DNA of 64,000 nt from contig CALZBR010000006.1 in the NCBI GenBank assembly GCA_945621435.1, positions 1 through 64,000 of the forward strand. The letters run 5' to 3'. This stretch comes from an uncultured Lachnospiraceae bacterium. GTDB lineage: Bacteria; Bacillota; Clostridia; Lachnospirales; Lachnospiraceae. The position numbers and the translations under genes are program-made. Below the pieces are notes generated by a model. That model had not been told where the DNA came from and did not search any database. It was given only the letters and a program-made list of their open reading frames with translations. Each line of letters begins with the position of its first letter. Position 1 is the stretch's first letter. This document shows, piece after piece, positions 21,375-32,543 of this stretch.

Positions 21375-22244
21375 TCAACCTATTGCTTCCGCACCGGCAA
21401 TAATCTCTGTCAATTCCTGTGTAATGGAGCCCTGACGTGCTCTGTTATACTTCAGGGACAAGTCACTGATCATCTCTTCCGCATTGCTGGTAGCATTGTC
21501 CATTGCCTGCATACGCGCCCCGTTTTCACTTGCTACAGCTTCCATCAGCGCGCCATAAATCAGGCTGGTCATGTACTTGGGAATAATCAGATTCAGTGCC
21601 TCAACATCCTCCGGCTCGAAATTCATAACCGCGGAAGGACCTTCTTCTTTCTCTTCATCCCCTTGCACCGTAGTTACATCCACAGGAAGAAGCTTCAGCA
21701 AAGTAGGAATATGACTCACTGTATTCTTAAATGCTGTATAGGCCAGAAAAATCTGATTCACTTCTCCATCCTCATACGCCTGAAGCACACGGGCTGACAG
21801 TGTCATTGCATCGGCATAAGCCGGATTCTCCACAATCTCACCGCCACAATCCCTCACCTCATAGCCCTGACGAAGGAAGATATCACGACCCTTATTTCCC
21901 AGAGTATACACCAGTGTGTCCTCTGTGGAAAATTCAGGATTTCTGGTGATAAGCTTGGCTACATTAGAGTTATATCCCCCTGCCAGACCTCTGTTGGAGG
22001 TAATCACTATGACTGCCTTTTTCCCTTCACTGCGAGGGTTCAGGTACCGGTGTTCCACATGCCCGACACGTTGTAAAATACTGTTGACGGTATCGTACAT
22101 GCACATGAAATAATCCTTGGAGCGCTCAGCCCCGGCTCTGGCACGTTGCAATTTGACAGTGGAAACCAGCTTCATAGCCTTGGTAATCTGCTGTGTTCCC
22201 TGTATACTGCTCTTTCGGCGCTTAATATCACGCATTGATGCCAT
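21375..22244 (-). CDS. atpG: ATP synthase gamma subunit
   Basis: 289 aa. It is the rotating F1 shaft, with the long N-terminal helix beginning MASMRDIKRRKSSIQGTQQITKAM and the C-terminal helix RARQGSITQELTEIIAGAEAI, both conserved. It lies between atpA and atpD as in the standard operon. Confidence 0.97.
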   Translation of the reverse strand: MASMRDIKRRKSSIQGTQQITKAMKLVSTVKLQRARAGAERSKDYFMCMYDTVNSILQRVGHVEHRYLNPRSEGKKAVIVITSNRGLAGGYNSNVAKLITRNPEFSTEDTLVYTLGNKGRDIFLRQGYEVRDCGGEIVENPAYADAMTLSARVLQAYEDGEVNQIFLAYTAFKNTVSHIPTLLKLLPVDVTTVQGDEEKEEGPSAVMNFEPEDVEALNLIIPKYMTSLIYGALMEAVASENGARMQAMDNATSNAEEMISDLSLKYNRARQGSITQELTEIIAGAEAIG

Positions 22245-22274
22245 AATCTATTTCTCCTTTATGCAAAAGCAGGG

Positions 22275-24362
<2,088 letters not shown>

Positions 24363-24375
<13 letters not shown>

Positions 24376-24905
24376 GTTTTATCACCCAATTCCTTCAGTG
24401 TCTCATCAATCAGTCTGTCCTGCATGGCGGTATCCATAGAAGCCGACACTACCTTGCCTGCCATGATTGATGCAATGGAAATGATTTCCTGCTTCACCTC
24501 GTCGGACAGCTTCTGTTTCTCCAACTCCGCCTCTACACGGGCTCTATCCATAATACGAGCAGCTTCTTCCTTTGCCTGGGCAACAATCTGATTCTCATTG
24601 TTCAAAGCTTTTTTACGGGTCTCGCTCAGGATGTTCTCCGCTTCTTTGTCAATGTCTTTCAGTTTTGACTCGTATTCTTCCTTCAGTCTGTTTGCCTCTT
24701 CCATATCCTGCTTTGCAGACTCCAATTCACCGCGGATTTTCTCCTTACGGTTATTCATCATCTTTCTGGCAGGTTCAAAAAGCAGGTAACTCAGTGCAAA
24801 TACAAGTACAAAAACTGCAATAATCGTCAGACAGGAATCAGCCAGCAGCTGCCAGTCCAGGTCGAACAGTCTCGACATGGTCTGTGCCTCTGTTAAAAAT
24901 ATCAT
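24363..24905 (-). CDS. atpF: ATP synthase b subunit
   Basis: 180 aa: a short N-terminal periplasmic-side segment, one membrane helix (about 20-42) and a long charged coiled coil (about 45-160) forming the peripheral stalk. Start ATG 24905 follows AAAGGAGG. There is a single b gene, so the stalk is probably a homodimer. Confidence 0.94.
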
Positions 24906-24953
24906 TTTCTGCCTCCTTTCTGCCTTCTCTCAAGCATTGCATCTGTTCTTTGC

Positions 24954-25259
<306 letters not shown>

Positions 25260-25264
25260 TTATG

Positions 25265-26005
25265 CTAACGCCTGATTCCGTCACCGATCTCATTGTCGAT
25301 GTAGGTCATCGTCAGCATACAGAACACGTAGGTCTGAATTGCTCCGGAGAACAAATCAAAATACACATGAAGCGCTGCCGGCCAGATTACCGCAAAATAT
25401 TTCAGCAGACCGTAAACCAGTGCCATCATTACCGTCCCGGACAAGACATTTGCGAACAAACGCAGGGACAGCGAAATCGGTACCGCTATGGTACTGATCA
25501 GATTGATAGGTACCCATAATGGTATAAATTTGGGAAGCGGAGAACACATATCTTCCCAGATTGTCATAGGTTTCTGATACTTCCACTTGTTGATGTGTAT
25601 CAGAGCAAAAGTAATCAACGCCAAGGGTAAAGTCACACCGTAATCTGCGGTAGGCGGTCGAAGTCCCAAGAGACCTGCGATATTGCTGAACAATATAAAA
25701 ATAAATACCGAGCCAATGTAGTTATAATACCTGGGCGCCGATTTCCCCATGGAAGAATCGACCATACCATCCAGCTTCTCCACAATCAGTTCCACTACGT
25801 TCTGAAAACCTCCGGGTACTTCCGTTCCCTTCTTCATAGCACGGTTGGCAGCAAATGCGAAGCCTATCAGAATCAATAGCACGAACAAAACACAGACATG
25901 TGAGGTTGTAATCCATACCTCATGTCCGAAAAAGGAGTACTTGAAAATTCCGTGAATCATAAAATCCACATCCGAACCGCCGGACAGTAGAATTCCGTAT
26001 CTCAT
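25265..26005 (-). CDS. atpB: ATP synthase a subunit
   Basis: 246 aa from ATG 26005 (GAAGGAGGTG upstream), with five to six membrane helices. The conserved stator arginine is in SLRLFANVLSGTVMM, and the C-terminal helix PAALHVYFDLFSGAIQTYVF carries the half-channel residues. It forms the ion path with the c ring. Confidence 0.95.
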   Translation of the reverse strand: MRYGILLSGGSDVDFMIHGIFKYSFFGHEVWITTSHVCVLFVLLILIGFAFAANRAMKKGTEVPGGFQNVVELIVEKLDGMVDSSMGKSAPRYYNYIGSVFIFILFSNIAGLLGLRPPTADYGVTLPLALITFALIHINKWKYQKPMTIWEDMCSPLPKFIPLWVPINLISTIAVPISLSLRLFANVLSGTVMMALVYGLLKYFAVIWPAALHVYFDLFSGAIQTYVFCMLTMTYIDNEIGDGIRR

Positions 26006-26047
26006 ATCTTCACCTCCTTCTCTCATGAATCATCTATACTGCATAAC

Positions 26048-26527
26048 TTATAAATCTTCCCGTGAATCATCCTCCCTATCCTGAAGCTGATCCTCCGGCA
26101 ACGGCTCCGGAATCGGATCCGTCTCATGAAAAAGATAATTATATATCTTATGGATAAGGGGATTCAGGTAGGCTGTTGCCTTCATACTCATATAGCCCAG
26201 GAACACGACAATGGTATTCATGATATCGGTATATGCAATAATGCCGAACACAACCAGAATGACCAGATAGCGGACCGCATATCCGGCTACCAGCACCTTG
26301 GCGGCTCCTTCTCCGTAGTCTAATGCGCGGTTCAGAGTATGTGACATATGAATACACCCGATAGCGGCAAACAGAATACCGCACCAAAGACTGGCTGCAT
26401 ATCTGCCCTGATTCTCCACCCAAAAACAACCCACGATCTGGCATACAATGCCGTACAGTACCATTCCCGTATGCATTTCCAAAAGAGTTCTATCTGCCTT
26501 TTTCAGAACCTCGACCATTGTTCTCAT
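26048..26527 (-). CDS. atpI: AtpI-like membrane protein of the ATP synthase operon
   Basis: 159 aa from ATG 26527, downstream of AGGGAAG; ATG 26518 is an alternative. Four hydrophobic segments (about 18-40, 45-62, 75-98, 100-120) and an acidic, proline-rich cytoplasmic tail. Position between atpZ and atpB and the topology fit the AtpI family, which assists c-ring assembly in other species. Its 5' end overlaps the 3' end of atpZ. Confidence 0.75.
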   Translation of the reverse strand: MRTMVEVLKKADRTLLEMHTGMVLYGIVCQIVGCFWVENQGRYAASLWCGILFAAIGCIHMSHTLNRALDYGEGAAKVLVAGYAVRYLVILVVFGIIAYTDIMNTIVVFLGYMSMKATAYLNPLIHKIYNYLFHETDPIPEPLPEDQLQDREDDSREDL

Positions 26528-26753
26528 CTTCTTCCCTAAAAATCTGTTGCACCATCCGATACGCTCCCTGTCCGCCCGCCAATGCGCCGACAAAAAACAG
26601 AATCACCGTGATAAAGGAAGTTCCAAGCTTTCGGTCAAGCCAGATTCCAAGTGCAGTCATCATTCCTATGGACACAATCATAACCAGACCAAGCTGTGTA
26701 ATCAGCGTCAATGTCTGAAGTGTCTTTTTCCTGTCATCCCTTCTTTTCCTCAT
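26490..26753 (-). CDS. atpZ: AtpZ/AtpI family protein (F0F1-associated)
   Basis: 87 aa from ATG 26753: a basic start, then two membrane helices with the family motif GIWLDRKLGTSF between them and a charged tail. In other bacteria AtpZ and AtpI form a Mg/Ca-transport-linked accessory unit of the ATP synthase. First gene of the atp operon. There is no ribosome binding site before the ATG, and the predicted transcription start falls on it, so the mRNA may be leaderless. Confidence 0.75.
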   Translation of the reverse strand: MRKRRDDRKKTLQTLTLITQLGLVMIVSIGMMTALGIWLDRKLGTSFITVILFFVGALAGGQGAYRMVQQIFREEDENNGRGSEKGR

Positions 26754-26760
26754 AAAAAAG

Positions 26761-26789
26761 ATTATATCCAATTCTTGCAAAAAAGTCCA
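26761..26789 (-). promoter_or_regulatory. Predicted promoter of the atp operon
   Basis: On the minus strand, TGGACT (26784-26789) and a perfect TATAAT (26761-26766) with 17-nt spacing. The -10 box ends only 7 nt before the atpZ ATG. Confidence 0.6.
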
Positions 26790-26817
26790 TACTTTGAATT
26801 TCTTTTTCCAAAGGACA

Positions 26818-26846
26818 TTGACTTATTCTTTCACCGGTTGTAGTAT
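26818..26846 (+). promoter_or_regulatory. Predicted promoter of the DUF402 gene
   Basis: TTGACT (26818-26823) and TAGTAT (26841-26846) with 17-nt spacing, about 55 nt before ATG 26902. It is divergent from the atp promoter. Confidence 0.6.
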
Positions 26847-26901
26847 TTGTACAAAGTTTGCTGTCGGCTGCCCTGTTGTCAATACCGGAAAGGAGTCTCC
26901 C

Positions 26902-27381
26902 ATGAATGTATCAAAGCTTTACCGTCGCCGTCTGATTCCCTCAGAATGTCTGTTGTTAAAGGACGATATCATCGTAATACAAAACGATGAAGTGATTATC
27001 ACCAAATGGAATACCCTCAATCCCAAGCCTGATTTTTCTCATGGCTGCTCCTGTTATTTTTTGAAAGAGGGCATAAAGGTCAGCAAAATTTATCGCAGTG
27101 ACAATTCTCTTGTTTACTGGTACTGCGATATTGTCGACTTTGACTATGATGCTGCAGAACAGTCCCTTACCGTCACTGACCTATTGGCAGACGTCATCCT
27201 CTATCCGGACAATCATGTGGAGGTAGTTGACCTGGATGAGCTCGCGGAAGCCCTGGAACGGGGGCTGATCACAAAAGAGCAGATGACCGTCTGCCTTCGC
27301 AATCTGAATCATCTGCTCTCCATGATATATCGTGACAAATTTGACAGGATTCAGGCACGCCTGAATTCGCTGAACCTATAA
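26902..27381 (+). CDS. DUF402 domain protein
   Basis: 159 aa from ATG 26902, which has AAAGGAG upstream; the longer reading frame would include the promoter. The central part (VYWYCDIVDFDYD, then ADVILYPDNHVEVVDLDELAEAL) is typical of the DUF402/FomD-like fold, a beta barrel with acidic residues that in characterised members hydrolyses nucleotide or phosphate esters. The conserved Asp and Glu residues are present. Substrate not predictable. A single gene, convergent with the wall-hydrolase operon. Confidence 0.75.
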   Translation: MNVSKLYRRRLIPSECLLLKDDIIVIQNDEVIITKWNTLNPKPDFSHGCSCYFLKEGIKVSKIYRSDNSLVYWYCDIVDFDYDAAEQSLTVTDLLADVILYPDNHVEVVDLDELAEALERGLITKEQMTVCLRNLNHLLSMIYRDKFDRIQARLNSLNL

Positions 27382-27400
27382 ACGGTCAAGCCGGCACGAG

Positions 27401-28570
27401 CTAATAAAAGACGTGCCCTCCGATGTTGATTCCGGTCAGCCCCGGTATGGGAGTTCGGAAAAACAGACAGTTTCCCACATTTGTGACACCGGACATAGCT
27501 TCATCCGCAGCCTTGTAACAGTCTGCGTTGGCTTTATTTGCTGCAAGGGCAATATCAAGGCGGCCGCTGGCCACAGGCGAAAACTGTCCGTGGGCATAGA
27601 TAACCCCAACAATTGTACCGGGAAATTTGGAGCTCAGCACCCGGTTCATAACCACACTGCCTACCGCCAGCTTGCCGGCATAAGGTTCTCCTCCCGCCTC
27701 ACAGTAAATCAGGTTTGCCAGAAGGTATCTGTCCCCCTCCGCAAACGTAACCTGGGAAATATCCCGCCACGCCGCATTGGCTGCCGCCTGGGAAAGTGCA
27801 ATCTCCTCGGCAAGTTTCTTTTTCAAATACTCAAGATCTTCTTCTTTCTTTTTCAGCTCCGCCTCATACTCTGCGGCCCTTCTCTCGGCTTCCTCAATCT
27901 CATCAGAATACTTTGCAATGGCATTGGAGGTCTGACTGATAAGCCCCGCCACCTTGCTTCGTTCCGTTTCCGCCTGTATCTTCAGATCATCCAGTTCGAC
28001 CAATTCTCTTTGAAGTCTTGCCTCTTCCTGTTCGATATACTCGCGATTAGCGATGAACTCGTCCATCAGCTTTCTGTCATATGCAGCAATTCTTTCTATA
28101 TAATCTGCCGCATTCAACATATCGGAAAAACTCTGCTGTTTTAACAGGGAGTTGATCAAACTGTCATCTCCGTTTTCGTACATGTAGCGGACATTCGCCA
28201 CCATACATTCATACTGCCGGGCTTCTGTGGTGCGGGCCTCCTCCAGAGCCGCCCGGGTTTCCGCGATCTCCCGCTCCTTATCACTAATTTGCTGTTCCAG
28301 CTCGCCAAGCCTTTGCACAACCCGGTTCATCTGCTGATTCAGATTATCCAGCTCGCCCTCCAGATTTTTCTGATCATTTTTCAAGCCGTTCAGTTCCTGT
28401 TCATTCTGATCAAGCTTATCCTCCAAATCTTTCTTGTCCTGCTCTGCCTGATCTATCTGTTGTTGTGTATTGGAGGTTGCCGAAACCACATAACAATCAG
28501 AGGCAGCAGAAACTGCCCCTGCGAAAATCACGATTGACAAAACAAAAGCTAACTTCTTCAGGTTTCTCAA
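27401..28570 (-). CDS. Secreted cell wall hydrolase, coiled coil plus SleB/CwlJ domain
   Basis: 389 aa: a signal peptide (about 1-30), a very long coiled coil (about 32-265, PcsB-like with an interruption around 120-160) and a C-terminal Hydrolase_2 domain (about 275-389) with YCEAGGEPYAGKLAVGSVVMNR and the HGQFSPV motif. The SleB/CwlJ domain is a lytic transglycosylase-type peptidoglycan hydrolase in spore germination enzymes, and PcsB-type coiled coils mediate control by FtsEX at the septum. The combination suggests a growth or division hydrolase rather than a cortex lysin. Last gene of the sua5-rpiB-dCMP deaminase run. Confidence 0.85.
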   Translation of the reverse strand: MRNLKKLAFVLSIVIFAGAVSAASDCYVVSATSNTQQQIDQAEQDKKDLEDKLDQNEQELNGLKNDQKNLEGELDNLNQQMNRVVQRLGELEQQISDKEREIAETRAALEEARTTEARQYECMVANVRYMYENGDDSLINSLLKQQSFSDMLNAADYIERIAAYDRKLMDEFIANREYIEQEEARLQRELVELDDLKIQAETERSKVAGLISQTSNAIAKYSDEIEEAERRAAEYEAELKKKEEDLEYLKKKLAEEIALSQAAANAAWRDISQVTFAEGDRYLLANLIYCEAGGEPYAGKLAVGSVVMNRVLSSKFPGTIVGVIYAHGQFSPVASGRLDIALAANKANADCYKAADEAMSGVTNVGNCLFFRTPIPGLTGINIGGHVFY

Positions 28571-28596
28571 AATCTTCGATTACCTTTCCAAAAAAA

Positions 28597-29079
28597 TCAA
28601 ACTGAAATATGAATCTGACGTCCGGTATGCGAATAAGGGATACAGGTTACCCCTGCTGCCGCAAACATCCGCTTGGACGCTGTGTTTCCGGGTGTTCCGC
28701 AATACTTATCGCTATCGTACACCACGGTTTTGATTCCGGCCTGAATGATGGCTTTCGCGCACTCATTGCACGGGAAAAGCGACACATACAGTTTCGTGCC
28801 CTCCAGAGAGCCGCCTCTGTAATTGAGAATTGCATTCAATTCACTGTGTGTCACATAGGGATACTTTGTTTCCAGCTCTTCTCCCTCCCTTTCCCAGGGA
28901 AAACTTTCATCGGAGCAACCATTTGGGAATCCGTTATACCCCATAGACAGAATCTTGTTGTCCTTTCCCACAATGCAGGCGCCAACCTGTGTGTTGGGAT
29001 CCTTTGATCTCAGACCGGATAAATGTGCCACACCCATGAAATATTCATCCCAGCTGATATAATCTTCCCGTTTTCCCAT
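28597..29079 (-). CDS. dCMP deaminase family protein (ComEB-like)
   Basis: 160 aa. Zinc-dependent deaminase with the HSELNAIL and PCNECAKAI motifs (zinc ligands His and two Cys, catalytic Glu) and an N-terminal Cys/His insertion typical of dCMP deaminases. It would make dUMP for thymidylate synthesis. It follows rpiB by 62 nt on the same strand. Confidence 0.9.
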   Translation of the reverse strand: MGKREDYISWDEYFMGVAHLSGLRSKDPNTQVGACIVGKDNKILSMGYNGFPNGCSDESFPWEREGEELETKYPYVTHSELNAILNYRGGSLEGTKLYVSLFPCNECAKAIIQAGIKTVVYDSDKYCGTPGNTASKRMFAAAGVTCIPYSHTGRQIHISV

Positions 29080-29141
29080 AAGGTATCCTCCCGTATCCTT
29101 TCTCGCCTTTTTATCGCCGGATTCATCGGTTGCTTTCTAAA

Positions 29142-29573
29142 CTAAACCTGCTCCAGCAGATTCACTCTTCTCTGATGCTTTTCTTCCTCGGAAAAAGGTG
29201 TGTTCAAAAACGTCTCCACAATATCCAGGGCAAGGTTTGTCCCAATCATTCCGCCACCCAGTGCCAGCACGTTGGCATCGTTGTGAAGCCTCGTCATCTT
29301 TGCTGACAAAGTATCAGCGCAGAGCGCACATCTGATACCCGGAACTTTATTGGCAGCAATGCTGATTCCGATACCTGTGGTACAGATAACAATGCCCTTC
29401 TCGCAGCTTCCGTCTGCCACTGCCTTTGCCACCGCATGTCCATAGACGGGATAGTCAACGGAAGCCTTACTGTCACACCCCATATCTTTAAAATCAATCT
29501 TCTTTTCTTTGAGATATTCAATTACCTTTACCTTTAAATCGTAACCGCCATGATCACATCCAATTGCTATCAT
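29142..29573 (-). CDS. rpiB: Ribose 5-phosphate isomerase B
   Basis: 143 aa, full length. It interconverts ribose-5-phosphate and ribulose-5-phosphate. The GCDHGG start, the active-site Cys in GIVICTTGIGISIAANK and the motif NVLALGGGMIG are all present. 23 nt downstream of sua5, an order also common in Bacillus and clostridia. Confidence 0.93.
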   Translation of the reverse strand: MIAIGCDHGGYDLKVKVIEYLKEKKIDFKDMGCDSKASVDYPVYGHAVAKAVADGSCEKGIVICTTGIGISIAANKVPGIRCALCADTLSAKMTRLHNDANVLALGGGMIGTNLALDIVETFLNTPFSEEEKHQRRVNLLEQV

Positions 29574-29596
29574 TTTCTTTTCCTCCTATATTTGTT

Positions 29597-30682
29597 TTAC
29601 TTCCCGGATTTATCCTGAGGAAGCTTTACCACACGATGTCCGGCCGCTTTCAGCAGGCGGTTCATAATTGCCTGTCCAAGCCCTGCTTTTTCAAAGCTTT
29701 CCGAATATATTTTTGTGACACCATCGTCATCAAATTCCCGAAGTACGGTGAACAAATGTCTCGCGATACTCTCTTCCTCTTCCCTGCTGCCCACGCTTTT
29801 TACAACATCAGCACTGTACTTCTCTATCCTTTCCTCTGTTCCGATAACCCCTGTTTTCTCACCTGAGGCTTTGTCTTCCGCAGTATGCTCATTAATGTAA
29901 GCCGACACAAGCTCTGACGGTCCCTCAACAATTGTCAGCTCCCCCTTGGGGGCATAATGCCGATACTTCATCCCCGGAGCCCTGGGGGCCTGTCCGGAGT
30001 CCGATTTCAGAATTGTGACATCCGTGTCAACTTCGCCCAGCACCTGCTCAAGCATTTCCTTCGTGATATATCCGGGGCGCAGGATTTGGGGCGGCGTCAC
30101 AGTAACATCAACAATGGTAGATTCCAGACCAATGCAGGCTTCTCCTCCGTCCAGAATCATTTCAATTCTTCCCTTCATATCCTCTTCCACATACTTTGCC
30201 ACCGTCGGGCTGGGGCGCCCGGAAAGGTTCGCACTGGGAGCCGCCACATAACCGCCGCCGTATTCTATCAGTTTCTGTGCCACAGGATCAGACGGGAAAC
30301 GGACTGCCACCGTATCCAGCCCCCCGGTAGTTTCTTTCGGAACACGGTCAGACTTTCTCAAAATCAGGGTAAGGGGGCCCGGCCAGAATACCCTTGCAAG
30401 TCTGATTGCCGCCTCGGGAAGCTCGCTCACGATCTCCCTCATATCCTCCAGACTGCAGATATGCACAATCAGCGGGTTGTCGCTGGGCCTGCCCTTGGCT
30501 GCATAAATTTTCGCAGAAGACTCCTTATTCAAGGCATCCCCTCCGAGGCCGTATACTGTCTCTGTGGGAAATGCCACAAGACCACCCTTGCGGATAATGT
30601 CACCGGCTCTTCGCAGCTCCTCCTCCTCTTCCGGAGTAAAGTTTCCCAATTCTCCACTTATTTTTACCGTAACTGTCTCCAT
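29597..30682 (-). CDS. ywlC: Threonylcarbamoyl-AMP synthase (Sua5/YwlC type)
   Basis: 361 aa from ATG 30682; a TTG at 30703 is also in frame but leaves no room for a leader behind the predicted promoter. It makes threonylcarbamoyl-AMP for the t6A37 tRNA modification. The YrdC domain (about 20-210) has KGRPSDNPLIVHI and FPSDPVA, and a linker leads to a C-terminal Sua5 domain (about 235-355), so this is the two-domain form. Heads the sua5-rpiB-deaminase-hydrolase group. Confidence 0.9.
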   Translation of the reverse strand: METVTVKISGELGNFTPEEEEELRRAGDIIRKGGLVAFPTETVYGLGGDALNKESSAKIYAAKGRPSDNPLIVHICSLEDMREIVSELPEAAIRLARVFWPGPLTLILRKSDRVPKETTGGLDTVAVRFPSDPVAQKLIEYGGGYVAAPSANLSGRPSPTVAKYVEEDMKGRIEMILDGGEACIGLESTIVDVTVTPPQILRPGYITKEMLEQVLGEVDTDVTILKSDSGQAPRAPGMKYRHYAPKGELTIVEGPSELVSAYINEHTAEDKASGEKTGVIGTEERIEKYSADVVKSVGSREEEESIARHLFTVLREFDDDGVTKIYSESFEKAGLGQAIMNRLLKAAGHRVVKLPQDKSGK

Positions 30683-30717
30683 TGTATCCAACACTTTCTC
30701 CAACCTGACTTTTCAAA

Positions 30718-30723
30718 AGTATA
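30718..30723 (-). promoter_or_regulatory. Extended -10 promoter before sua5
   Basis: TGATATACT on the minus strand (hexamer 30718-30723), 36 nt before ATG 30682. No good -35 box; the TG extension would compensate. Confidence 0.45.
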
Positions 30724-30799
30724 TCATATTTATCCTAAAAATAAAAGCCTTACAGAAACCTATTTATTGAGGAGGTGACAATCCTGATTGTTCGAAGGC

Positions 30800-31516
30800 T
30801 CATCCGAAGCAGCCGGCATTGTTCAAATACTGCATAATCCCCATGCATATTGCCCATGCAATTCTATCCTGATATTCCTCCGAACACAGCTTCTCTGCCT
30901 CAGAGCGATTTGAAAGGAATCCACATTCTACGATTACGATAGGACGCCCAGTCTTTTTCAAAAGATAATAGCTCCCATTTTCCTTCACCTGTCTTTTATT
31001 TTCCGAATCAGCCCTTTTAATTAAGCTGTTCTGTATCCTTTCAGCCAGACCTTTTCCTTCGGCACTTCCCGTATAATAAAACACCTGCGCGCCATGAATG
31101 CTTTCCTGTGGATAGCTGTTCTGATGAATACTTACGGTGACGCAAGGAGCGGTTTCCTCAATCAATGCGATTCTCCGCTTCATATCCTGTACTTTTTTAT
31201 TGTCTGCACCGGCATCATATAACCCTTCGTCAGTCTCTCTTGTCATCACCACCTTCACATCATTTGCTTCCAGATATTCCTTTACCTTTTCCGCAATCTG
31301 CAGATTTATCTCCTTCTCTTTGGCTCCGTTGATTCCTATTTTCCCCGGATCATTCCCCCCATGCCCGGGATCCAGCACCACACACATCCCGGATGCATTG
31401 TTATCTGCTTTTGCTCCGCCGGTGGGTATTGCTGTGTTTTTCCCTGCATACAACAACAAAACAAGAAACATCAAACATACCACCACAGAAAGCAACCTTT
31501 TATTCCAACTGCCCAT
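30800..31516 (-). CDS. cwlD: N-acetylmuramoyl-L-alanine amidase, CwlD-like
   Basis: 238 aa: one N-terminal membrane or signal segment (about 8-24), then an Amidase_3 domain (about 45-232) with the zinc motif DPGHGGNDPG, the metal His in SIHQNS and the glutamate in VIVECGFLSN. In spore formers CwlD removes stem peptides so that muramic-delta-lactam of the cortex can be made. Its presence points to sporulation ability. ATG 31516 follows GGAG; divergent from the sortase gene. Confidence 0.88.
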   Translation of the reverse strand: MGSWNKRLLSVVVCLMFLVLLLYAGKNTAIPTGGAKADNNASGMCVVLDPGHGGNDPGKIGINGAKEKEINLQIAEKVKEYLEANDVKVVMTRETDEGLYDAGADNKKVQDMKRRIALIEETAPCVTVSIHQNSYPQESIHGAQVFYYTGSAEGKGLAERIQNSLIKRADSENKRQVKENGSYYLLKKTGRPIVIVECGFLSNRSEAEKLCSEEYQDRIAWAICMGIMQYLNNAGCFG

Positions 31517-31583
31517 ATCTCTCCAGGTCTGTTATTTTATACATCTATATTCATTATTTTTCACTTTAAAACCAGCGAAGCTA

Positions 31584-31612
31584 TTGCAATACAGCAAATT
31601 ATAGACTAATAT
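31584..31612 (+). promoter_or_regulatory. Predicted promoter of the sortase gene
   Basis: TTGCAA (31584-31589) and TAATAT (31607-31612) with 17-nt spacing. The -10 box ends 6 nt before the sortase ATG, so the transcript would start at or near the start codon. Confidence 0.5.
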
Positions 31613-31618
31613 AGTATC

Positions 31619-32503
31619 ATGAATACATTTAAGAGACTTTTATCTGTGTTATTTGCGGTCTTGGCAGCAGTCTGCTTGATTGCAGCAATTGCAATACTGC
31701 TTCGCAGACATGCGGAAGATGCCCATGCCGACCGGCTTCTGGAAAGCCTGCGCCCCTCCGAAGCCCAGTCACAACCGATTCCTTCTTTAGGGGAGATTGC
31801 AGATATTTTAGCTTCCTCAGAAACACCTTCTGTTGAAGCTACACCATCGGAACCTTCTGCAACATTGCCCGAACCTGAGCCTGTTCCGGAACCCGTTGAG
31901 AATCCATACAAAGCTGCCTATCTGGCCAATGCGGATATGGCTGCATGGATACAGATTCCCGACACCCCGGTGGATTATCCCGTGATGTGGACTCCTCGGG
32001 ATGAAGAATATTATCTTCTGCGAGGTTTTGACGGAAAGAGCAATCAAAACGGATGTCTGATTCTGGATACCGACAGTTGCGTGAATCCCCTGACCACCAA
32101 TTTGATCATTCATGGTCACAACATGAAAAGCGGTGAGATGTTCGGAAGCCTTATGAAGTATCAGAATGAAGAATACTATCAGGCACACAAGGAAATTATT
32201 TTGTATACACCCGAATGTCAGCGTAACTATGAAGTAATTGCCGTCTTTCCTTCCCAGGTATACAAAAAAAAGGATAAGGTATTTAAGTTCTACCAGTTCT
32301 TCCGGGCAGACACAGAGGAAGAATTTGATTACTTTTACAACAACATAAAAAATCTCTCCCTATACGATACCGGTGTCACAGCAGAGTTTGGCGATCATTT
32401 TCTCACCCTCTCCACCTGTGCGTACCATGTGACAAACGGGCGTTTTGTGGTAATCGCCAAGGAAACCGAACCCGGCGACGCCTACTACCCTATTGAGAAA
32501 TAA
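31619..32503 (+). CDS. srtB: Class B sortase
   Basis: 294 aa: an N-terminal membrane anchor (about 7-28), a Pro/Glu-rich extracellular spacer (about 46-95) and a sortase domain with His167 in IHGHNM, Cys267 in TLSTC and Arg275. The TLSTC sequence and the His-N-M context are class B features. It is a membrane transpeptidase that cuts a sorting signal and attaches the protein to peptidoglycan. Its only neighbour in the same direction is a gene 40 nt downstream that ends in a sorting signal, presumably its substrate. No ribosome binding site is seen before the ATG. Confidence 0.92.
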   Translation: MNTFKRLLSVLFAVLAAVCLIAAIAILLRRHAEDAHADRLLESLRPSEAQSQPIPSLGEIADILASSETPSVEATPSEPSATLPEPEPVPEPVENPYKAAYLANADMAAWIQIPDTPVDYPVMWTPRDEEYYLLRGFDGKSNQNGCLILDTDSCVNPLTTNLIIHGHNMKSGEMFGSLMKYQNEEYYQAHKEIILYTPECQRNYEVIAVFPSQVYKKKDKVFKFYQFFRADTEEEFDYFYNNIKNLSLYDTGVTAEFGDHFLTLSTCAYHVTNGRFVVIAKETEPGDAYYPIEK

Positions 32504-32543
32504 ATGTGCTTTTACAATAAATCAACCCCAAGGAGGTCAATAA

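Noticed and set aside
30770..30832. GGAGGTGACA on the plus strand followed by a short frame
   Set aside because: It lacks a proper start codon at the right distance and overlaps the 3' end of cwlD; probably chance.
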